6,264 nt of DNA from Chloroflexota bacterium (GTDB taxonomy: Bacteria > Chloroflexota > Anaerolineae > Aggregatilineales > Phototrophicaceae). Below are positions 1 to 4,504 of this stretch, in pieces; the first letter of the stretch is position 1, and every line of letters begins with the position of its first letter. The stretch covers positions 1 through 6,264 of the forward strand of contig JAEVZT010000483.1 of NCBI GenBank assembly GCA_023392115.1, read 5' to 3'. The notes below the pieces were generated by a model that saw only the letters and a program-made list of their open reading frames with translations, ran no database searches and was not told the DNA's origin. The position numbers and the translations under genes were made by a program.

Positions 1-71
1 CAGTTGAGCACAGCGAAACGGGGTGAGGTCTTGCAGAACGCGATTGTATACCGGACAAGCCCTCAAGAGAT

Positions 72-101
72 CGGGCTTCAGCCCGTCCCTGCTCCCAGCA
101 G
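72..101 (-). terminator. Tandem short hairpins after the amidotransferase-like gene, possible terminator
   Basis: Two small perfect stem-loops lie 22 to 51 bases past the stop codon of the amidotransferase-like gene. One has 5-bp arms CTGCT/AGCAG around a 3-base loop (89-101). The other has 5-bp arms CGGGC/GCCCG around a 4-base loop (72-85). Neither is followed by a T-tract on the minus strand, so this is not a textbook intrinsic terminator. It could be a weak or Rho-assisted end, or 3' protective structure. The remainder of positions 1-122 holds no convincing gene, RNA or promoter. Confidence 0.27.
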
Positions 102-122
102 TCTACAGAAGGGGCTTTTTCT

Positions 123-875
123 CTACCGCCCCGCCAGCCAGCGGATCGACTGCCGCCAAATTCGAGCGTAGCCGTCCCAGCTCAGGAACGGCACGGGACA
201 CCAGTGCGGACCGATGTCTGACGCCCACGCCAGCGTCCGCCCCTGCCCGACAGACCGAACTGCCAGCAGCGGGTGATCGCCGGTCTTCAGGATCAGCTCG
301 CCGTCCGGCTTGAGCACCGTTTCGTTGTAGCCGAGCAGCGCCGGAAACTCGCCGTCCACGCCCACGAGAATCGGGTGCGCCGCGTTGATGACTTCGGTCT
401 CCACACCTTCCGGCACTTCGACCCGGTCATCGAACGTGTGGATGCTAACCGGCAGGATGTCCTCGATCGGCGTGCGGTAGAATTTAGCGGATGCATAGAT
501 ACCTGAAAACGAAAGATAGCCCCCTGCCATCGCCAGCCCGCCGCCGCCTTCAACCCACGCCTTGAGCAGCTTGAGCCGGTTGGGAACGGACTTGCCGCGC
601 TGCCACGTATCGGGATGCAAGAGCAGCGTGTTCGCGCCGACATCGCTCAGAATGACGACGTTGTAAGCATTCAGTTCGTCAAGCGTCAGCGGGAAGCGAG
701 TCGGGACAACGTGTCCCGGCATGTGCTCAAGCGTGATACCGCTGCCCTCAAGCGCCTTTTCGAGATATTCAGTCCCGACTTCGTAAACCGTGCTGGAGAA
801 GAAGTCCCACCCCTTGTAGTGGGTGCTGTTCGAAACCCACGACTCCCCTGCCAGTAAGACGCGAATGTCTGTCAT
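123..875 (-). CDS. Glutamine amidotransferase-like protein without catalytic cysteine (PF07090-like)
   Basis: This 250-residue soluble protein has the look of the putative glutamine amidotransferase family (GATase1-like, related to ThuA-like and flavodoxin-like folds). Visible hallmarks are the N-terminal beta strand and loop IRVLLAGESW (4-13), a strand then acidic turn YNVVILSDVGANT (71-83), a glycine-rich elbow at 110-119, and a C-terminal block DIGPHW followed by FLSWDGYARIW (220-240). A true class I amidotransferase carries a nucleophilic Cys in the elbow. Here the equivalent place appears to be Met116, and the only cysteine in the protein is Cys226 near the C-terminus, so glutaminase activity is doubtful. 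No signal peptide or membrane segment is seen, so it is probably cytoplasmic. The ATG at 875 was chosen over the one at 887 because GGGAG sits 5 bases before it, and because the family typically begins close to the first strand. The substrate and role are unknown. It lies 86 bases after the glycosyltransferase gene and has its own promoter candidate. Confidence 0.85.
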   Translation of the reverse strand: MTDIRVLLAGESWVSNSTHYKGWDFFSSTVYEVGTEYLEKALEGSGITLEHMPGHVVPTRFPLTLDELNAYNVVILSDVGANTLLLHPDTWQRGKSVPNRLKLLKAWVEGGGGLAMAGGYLSFSGIYASAKFYRTPIEDILPVSIHTFDDRVEVPEGVETEVINAAHPILVGVDGEFPALLGYNETVLKPDGELILKTGDHPLLAVRSVGQGRTLAWASDIGPHWCPVPFLSWDGYARIWRQSIRWLAGR

Positions 876-880
876 GTTGT

Positions 881-885
881 CTCCC
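881..885 (-). promoter_or_regulatory. Ribosome binding site deciding the amidotransferase-like start
   Basis: GGGAG on the minus strand lies 5 bases before the ATG at 875. The alternative in-frame ATG at 887 overlaps this site and has only a GCAGCAG stretch before it, so initiation at 875 is favoured. Confidence 0.7.
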
Positions 886-920
886 ATCTGCTGCTAACAA
901 CTACAGCGCAAATGGGGCTT

Positions 921-948
921 ACTATACGGCATTTTCCGCGCGCTGCAA
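921..948 (-). promoter_or_regulatory. Candidate sigma-70-type promoter for the amidotransferase-like gene
   Basis: On the minus strand a TATAGT box (926-921, five of six to consensus) lies 16 bases after TTGCAG (948-943, three of six to TTGACA). Transcription would begin near 914, giving a leader of about 40 bases before the ATG at 875. The site is in the 86-base gap after the glycosyltransferase stop, and no strong terminator is seen there, so read-through from upstream is also possible. Confidence 0.45.
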
Positions 949-961
949 GCGAACCGAAAGC

Positions 962-2785
962 CTATGGCAGCCACCACGTCTTGAGTTCGAACTGTGCCAG
1001 CGGCAGGAGCATATCCGCATTGAGCCCATCGGCGGCAACGCGCCGACCGTCCCACCACTGATAGACCGACAGGTAGAACGTGTAAACTGCCGTCGTAATC
1101 TGTGACGGCAGCGTGAATTCGCGCTCCTCAACGTAATAGCGCCCGCTGACCCAGCGGCTGGTTTCTGGCGGCGCGTCCACTGCGGCAGGGGCGCTGTTGC
1201 TCTCCGCGCGCATCTGATAGTGGTTATCAAATAGGTATACACCGACGCTGTAATCAAGCTCGGGCGGATCATCGACCGACCACCATAGGCGCAGGCGGGC
1301 GGTCTCCCCTTCGCGGAATGACGCCGCTGCCGGGTTCGGCATGCCGATCAGCTCCGCGCCGTGAAAGCGCATTCCGTTGTCGAACAAAATGCCTTCGCGG
1401 CTGGGTGGCGCTTCGTACAACCGAAACAAGAAATCCCACGGACCGAAGAACTTTCCCGGTACGTACTCCGCCTGCATTTGAGCGAACAGAGCGGGGTCTT
1501 GCCAGCCATCAACGGACACATACCACACACGGCGATTGTCGCCCGGCGCATCGGCGATTGTCACCCCGTTCGGCAGGTAAACATTGGTGAAATACTGCCA
1601 CTGGAAAGCGCCTTCATCGGGCACACTCGGCTCGATAACCAGCACGTCGCCCCACCGCGCCTCTTTCGCCAGCAGCGAAAAGTTCGTCATGAACGGAGGC
1701 ACGCCTTCCTGATAGCGCTCGGGAATTGGCAAGAACATGACGCCGAGCAGCGCGACAGCGGCAGCGGCGATCACGCCTCGAGAAGCGCGCGACAAGCCCC
1801 ACCCAACCCACAGCGCGAATGGCAGCATCAACCACCAGAAGTAGCGCGGCAGGTACGTACCCGCAACCGGATCCGTAAATACCCGCACCACAGACAGAGA
1901 GGCGTACAGCCAGACCGGGATCAGCACCCACACACTGAGCGCAATGAATCGGCGTAATGAGGGGCGATGCCTGAAATGGGCAAGCGCGGCGATTCCAACG
2001 GCGAGCAGTAGGATCAACGCCGCGCCACCGGAGAAATCGGTGAACAGCACATACAGGTTTTGCGGCAGGGCGATCGGGTCGGTTTTCACGCCGAAATTCG
2101 CCTGTGAAAAGAGATATTGGTTCTGCTTCGGCAGCTGGGGGATATTCAGCACGAACAGGACGGCAGCCGGCAGCAGCCAGCGGAGCACCCGTCGGGGATA
2201 GACGATCAGCGTGTATGCGCCAAAGGCGGCGAAAGCGAAGGCGGCTGAGAAATGGGTGTAGAGCATGGCAGCCAGCACCGCGCCGAGGACGACACCGCGC
2301 CGAACTGTCGGACGCTCGAAATAGCCAAGCATCAGCCAGAAGGCGAGCGTGCCGAACATGATCAGCAGCGTGTACCCGCGCAAGATGACGCTCTGGTAGA
2401 TGGTGAACGCAAGCGCCGTCGACACCAGCATGACCAGCAGTCCACCCTCGAATTTCTCGGTGAGGCGCAAGCCAATCCGGTAGGTCACGGCTGCCGTGAT
2501 CAGCGCCGGCAAGACCGATAGGAAACGCAAGACGATCGGGTGGATGCCGACCAGCGCGCGCCACGCGCCGAGAGACAGGTAATAGAGCGGTGCCCAGTCA
2601 TACGGCGTCCAGTCGACGATCTGGGCGGGCGTGCCGAACGTCTGCCACACCGACCAGACTTCGTCATGGTGCATCTCGAATGTTGTCAGACGCATGGTGC
2701 GCGCCGCGCCGATCAGCAGCAGCGCCGCGACCAGAATCAGGAGTCGCTTGTTGAACAGGCGGGAACGGTGCAGAGGGTGTGTCAT
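962..2785 (-). CDS. GT39-like membrane glycosyltransferase with C-terminal beta-sandwich tail
   Basis: This 607-residue integral membrane protein resembles GT-C fold glycosyltransferases of the GT39/PMT_2 group (ArnT and protein mannosyltransferase relatives). These use polyprenyl-phosphate sugars to glycosylate lipids, glycans or proteins on the outer face of the membrane. The first membrane helix (about 14-29) is followed by HHDE (39-42), matching the acidic first-loop motif of the family. The segment APLYYLSLGAWRALVG (65-80) and the helices after it also fit. Further hydrophobic helices lie at roughly 90-105, 115-131, 138-155, 165-195, 203-215, 250-270, 280-300, 315-330 and 336-352. From about residue 360 the protein is soluble: first an alpha/beta stretch with WGDVLVIEP (378-386), then a beta-rich domain (about 465-603) with a strand pattern LRLWWSVDDPPELDYSVGVY. 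Donor and acceptor cannot be told. The start is fixed by an in-frame stop seven codons upstream. It has no good Shine-Dalgarno, only a weak GAG, with a predicted leader of about 35 bases. Confidence 0.85.
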   Translation of the reverse strand: MTHPLHRSRLFNKRLLILVAALLLIGAARTMRLTTFEMHHDEVWSVWQTFGTPAQIVDWTPYDWAPLYYLSLGAWRALVGIHPIVLRFLSVLPALITAAVTYRIGLRLTEKFEGGLLVMLVSTALAFTIYQSVILRGYTLLIMFGTLAFWLMLGYFERPTVRRGVVLGAVLAAMLYTHFSAAFAFAAFGAYTLIVYPRRVLRWLLPAAVLFVLNIPQLPKQNQYLFSQANFGVKTDPIALPQNLYVLFTDFSGGAALILLLAVGIAALAHFRHRPSLRRFIALSVWVLIPVWLYASLSVVRVFTDPVAGTYLPRYFWWLMLPFALWVGWGLSRASRGVIAAAAVALLGVMFLPIPERYQEGVPPFMTNFSLLAKEARWGDVLVIEPSVPDEGAFQWQYFTNVYLPNGVTIADAPGDNRRVWYVSVDGWQDPALFAQMQAEYVPGKFFGPWDFLFRLYEAPPSREGILFDNGMRFHGAELIGMPNPAAASFREGETARLRLWWSVDDPPELDYSVGVYLFDNHYQMRAESNSAPAAVDAPPETSRWVSGRYYVEEREFTLPSQITTAVYTFYLSVYQWWDGRRVAADGLNADMLLPLAQFELKTWWLP

Positions 2786-2827
2786 ATAAACTCGATGAGG
2801 CGGCTACCGGTTACGACTTGCCCGACC

Positions 2828-2833
2828 ATTATA
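2828..2833 (-). promoter_or_regulatory. Consensus -10 box upstream of the glycosyltransferase gene
   Basis: A perfect TATAAT reads on the minus strand 42 bases before the ATG at 2785. The only TTGAC-like -35 (TTGACG, 2861-2856) is 22 bases away, which is too far for a normal sigma-70 promoter. At the ideal 17-base spacing the sequence is GATCGC, a poor -35. The box may therefore need an activator, and the adjoining nested palindrome covers exactly the place where one would bind. The match in AT-poor DNA, in an intergenic gap and upstream of a gene, supports a promoter more than chance. Confidence 0.5.
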
Positions 2834-2840
2834 CCTGTCA

Positions 2841-2880
2841 GGATCGCTTGGCGATCGTCAAGTTCTGTCGCAAGCGATCC
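2841..2880. repeat. Nested palindromes, candidate operator or hairpin element
   Basis: Perfect 10-bp inverted arms GGATCGCTTG (2841-2850) and CAAGCGATCC (2871-2880) enclose 20 bases. Inside are a second perfect hairpin, GATCGC-TTG-GCGATC (2842-2856), and a 16-bp near-perfect palindrome CTTGGCGATCGTCAAG (2847-2862, one mismatched pair) centred on CGATCG. The tetramer CTTG/CAAG recurs at 2847, 2859 and 2871, exactly 12 bases apart. The element begins 7 bases upstream of the TATAAT box, so it overlaps the -35 region of the glycosyltransferase gene. It also follows the ABC operon stop by 7 bases. It could be an operator, a U-tract-less terminator of the operon, or both. Confidence 0.6.
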
Positions 2881-2887
2881 GGCAGGG

Positions 2888-3583
2888 TTACGCGTCGATG
2901 CGTTTGCCGTCGCGCAGCTCGTACACCGTATCGGCTTCTTCCATCACCTGCGGATCGTGGCTGACGACGACGATCGTCACGCCGCGCTCAACCACGATCC
3001 GCCGCAGCAGGTCGAGGATGCGCCGCCCGGTCGTGCTGTCGAGCTGTCCTGTCGGCTCGTCGGCAAGGATCAGTTCGGGCTGCGCGGCGAGCGCCCGCGC
3101 CAGCGCGACACGCTGCTGTTCGCCGCCGCTCAGTTCATACGGGCGGTGCTTGGCGCGCTTGGTCAGCCCGACCCAGTGGAGCGCTTCTTGCACGCGCCGA
3201 TCGCGTTCAGCGCGGGCGATGCCGCGCATGCGCAGCGGCACGCTGACGTTTTCGGCGGCGCTCAGCAGCGGCAGCAAGCCGAACGACTGGAAGACGAAGC
3301 CAAAGCGCTCCTGCCGCAGCTGCAGGAGTTCGGCTTCGGACAGCGTATCGAGCCGCCGGTCGTGAAACCAGACTTCGCCTTCCGTCGGGCGTTCCAGCCC
3401 CGCCAGCAGGTTGAGAAGCGTCGTCTTGCCCGACCCGCTTCGCCCGACGATCGCCGTTATCTGTCCCGGCATGATGTCAAGTGACACGCCCTTGAGCGCC
3501 AGCACTTCGCCCTCGCCCATCGGGTAGGCGCGTTTCAAGTCGCGGACGCGGATCACGGGTTCGACCCGTTCGCGGACGATCAT
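2888..3583 (-). CDS. ABC transporter ATP-binding protein, LolD/MacB type
   Basis: A 231-residue cytoplasmic ATPase of the family that drives FtsX/MacB/LolCE-type permeases. All nucleotide-binding motifs are intact: Walker A GRSGSGKT (47-54), Q-loop Gln99 in FVFQ, signature LSGGEQQR (151-158), Walker B LILADEPTG with catalytic Glu176, D-loop LDS (181-183) and switch His209 in VSHD. Length is normal for the family (about 220-240). It opens with an A-loop-like aromatic, Tyr20, before the PMGEGEVLALKGVSL strand. Its ATG overlaps the TGA of the preceding ATPase gene in an ATGA, and GGAG (3594-3591) lies 7 bases ahead, so the two are translationally coupled. It is the last gene of the transporter operon. 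It is distinct in sequence from its neighbour ATPase and lacks that protein's extra tail. The transported substrate is unknown. Confidence 0.95.
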   Translation of the reverse strand: MIVRERVEPVIRVRDLKRAYPMGEGEVLALKGVSLDIMPGQITAIVGRSGSGKTTLLNLLAGLERPTEGEVWFHDRRLDTLSEAELLQLRQERFGFVFQSFGLLPLLSAAENVSVPLRMRGIARAERDRRVQEALHWVGLTKRAKHRPYELSGGEQQRVALARALAAQPELILADEPTGQLDSTTGRRILDLLRRIVVERGVTIVVVSHDPQVMEEADTVYELRDGKRIDA

Positions 3584-4461
3584 TCGGCTTCTCCTTCAGC
3601 TTCTGCCTGTCCGGGGTAAACGCGGACGTGATCCGGCGACAGGTGCAGCCGCACCCGGTCTTTGATTTCGAGCGAATCGATGTACGCCTGCGGCAGTTGA
3701 ATCCGCCCGGCGCGGTCGAGCAGCACGTATTCGTCTTCGGTGAGCGCCATGCCCGCCGCGTCGCGCGTGCGTACTATCTCGGTGCTGGCGTGTCCGTCCA
3801 ACATGCTGACGACGCGGTCGACGCGTCCGGCGACCTGCCGGTCGTGGGTGACGATGATGATCGTCACGCCCATCTCGCGGTTGAACAGGCGCAGCGCGTC
3901 GAAAATGGCGTTGCTCGCCTCGCTGTCGACTTCGCCGGTCGGCTCGTCTGCCAACAGCAGGCGCGGATTGTTGGCAACCGAAATGGCGATGGCGACGCGC
4001 TGCTGCTCGCCGCCGCTCAACTGTCCCGGCTTGTGGTCGAAACGATGATCCAGCCCGACAGCCGCGAGCAGTTCGCGCGCCCGCGCTCGACGCGCCGGTT
4101 TGCGAACGCCGTTTAGCGCCATCGGCAGCTCGACGTTCTCCTGCGCCGTCAGGTACGGCAGCAGATTGCGCGCCGTCTGCTGCCAGACGAAGCCGACCAC
4201 CTGCCGCCGGTAGATCACCTGCTGCCGCCGCTTGAGTTCGAGCAGGTTATACTCGCCGACGTGTACCTGTCCCGCCGACGGCGTATCGAGCGCGCCGAGG
4301 ATATTCATCAGCGTCGATTTGCCCGACCCCGATGGGCCGATCAGCGCCATCATCTCGCCGGCGTCGACACTCAGATCAACGCCCTGAAGCGCCACAACCT
4401 CGAGGTCGGCGACTTTATAGATTTTGACAAGATTCTCACAGAGCACGAACGGTTGGTTCAT
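3580..4461 (-). CDS. ABC transporter ATP-binding protein with C-terminal AbrB-like tail
   Basis: A 293-residue ATPase of the LolD/MacB type with an extension. The ATPase core has Walker A GPSGSGKS (42-49), Q-loop Gln94 within FVWQQ, signature LSGGEQQR (148-155), Walker B LLLADEPTG with Glu173, D-loop VDS (178-180) and switch His206 in THD. The core ends at about 225, where family members usually stop. A further block at 245-283, LLDRAGRIQLPQAY then a short helix and DRVRLHLSPDHVRVYP, has the look of an AbrB/SpoVT swapped-hairpin domain. It is followed by an acidic tail rich in Ala and Glu. A GTG at 4482 would add seven residues, but the ATG at 4461 has GAGGAA (4476-4471) nine bases ahead and aligns better with relatives, so it is preferred. 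It lies 43 bases after the permease stop and overlaps the next ATPase gene by four bases, so this is a permease plus two-ATPase operon. It may form a heterodimer with the second ATPase. Confidence 0.92.
   Translation of the reverse strand: MNQPFVLCENLVKIYKVADLEVVALQGVDLSVDAGEMMALIGPSGSGKSTLMNILGALDTPSAGQVHVGEYNLLELKRRQQVIYRRQVVGFVWQQTARNLLPYLTAQENVELPMALNGVRKPARRARARELLAAVGLDHRFDHKPGQLSGGEQQRVAIAISVANNPRLLLADEPTGEVDSEASNAIFDALRLFNREMGVTIIIVTHDRQVAGRVDRVVSMLDGHASTEIVRTRDAAGMALTEDEYVLLDRAGRIQLPQAYIDSLEIKDRVRLHLSPDHVRVYPGQAEAEGEAE
3613..3729 (-). other. AbrB/SpoVT-like domain coding region within the first ATPase
   Basis: Residues 245-283 read as YVLLDRAGRIQLPQAY, a short helix, then DRVRLHLSPDHVRVYP. 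The order is strand, R-G-R-I-x-L-P turn, helix, D-R-V strand and closing strand. This pattern is typical of the AbrB/MazE/SpoVT swapped-hairpin fold, which dimerises and usually binds DNA. In an ATPase it may instead serve as a dimerisation or regulatory module. The assignment rests on pattern recognition only. Confidence 0.6.
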
Positions 4462-4470
4462 CCGTTTTGC

Positions 4471-4476
4471 TTCCTC
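4471..4476 (-). promoter_or_regulatory. Ribosome binding site deciding the first ATPase start
   Basis: GAGGAA on the minus strand is followed by nine bases and the ATG at 4461. The alternative GTG at 4482 lies upstream of this site and is preceded only by a small CCGG-GTGT-CCGG hairpin (4493-4482), with no purine-rich binding site. Confidence 0.6.
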
Positions 4477-4504
4477 TTTCACCGGACACCCGGCAAGTTA
4501 GATT

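Noticed and set aside
107..122. AGAA...TTCT with a T-run (116-120) as a plus-strand intrinsic terminator
   Set aside because: The stem is only four base pairs plus wobbles, and no plus-strand gene is visible to its left.
876..887. Longer start for the amidotransferase-like gene (ATG at 887)
   Set aside because: No ribosome binding site precedes it, and the GGGAG at 881-885 serves the ATG at 875.
940..952. CGCT-GCA-AGCG hairpin as a terminator of the glycosyltransferase gene
   Set aside because: The stem is four base pairs with no following T-tract, and it overlaps the candidate -35 box.
1614..2564. Minus-strand open frame of 316 codons inside the glycosyltransferase gene
   Set aside because: It is an out-of-frame shadow, Arg/Ala-rich and lacking the hydrophobic helices that the true frame shows in order.
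2540..3484. Plus-strand open frame of 314 codons crossing the glycosyltransferase start and the second ATPase
   Set aside because: It runs antisense through two clear genes and the gap between them. Its translation is rich in Arg, Gln and His with no recognisable domain, as expected of a shadow frame in GC-rich DNA.
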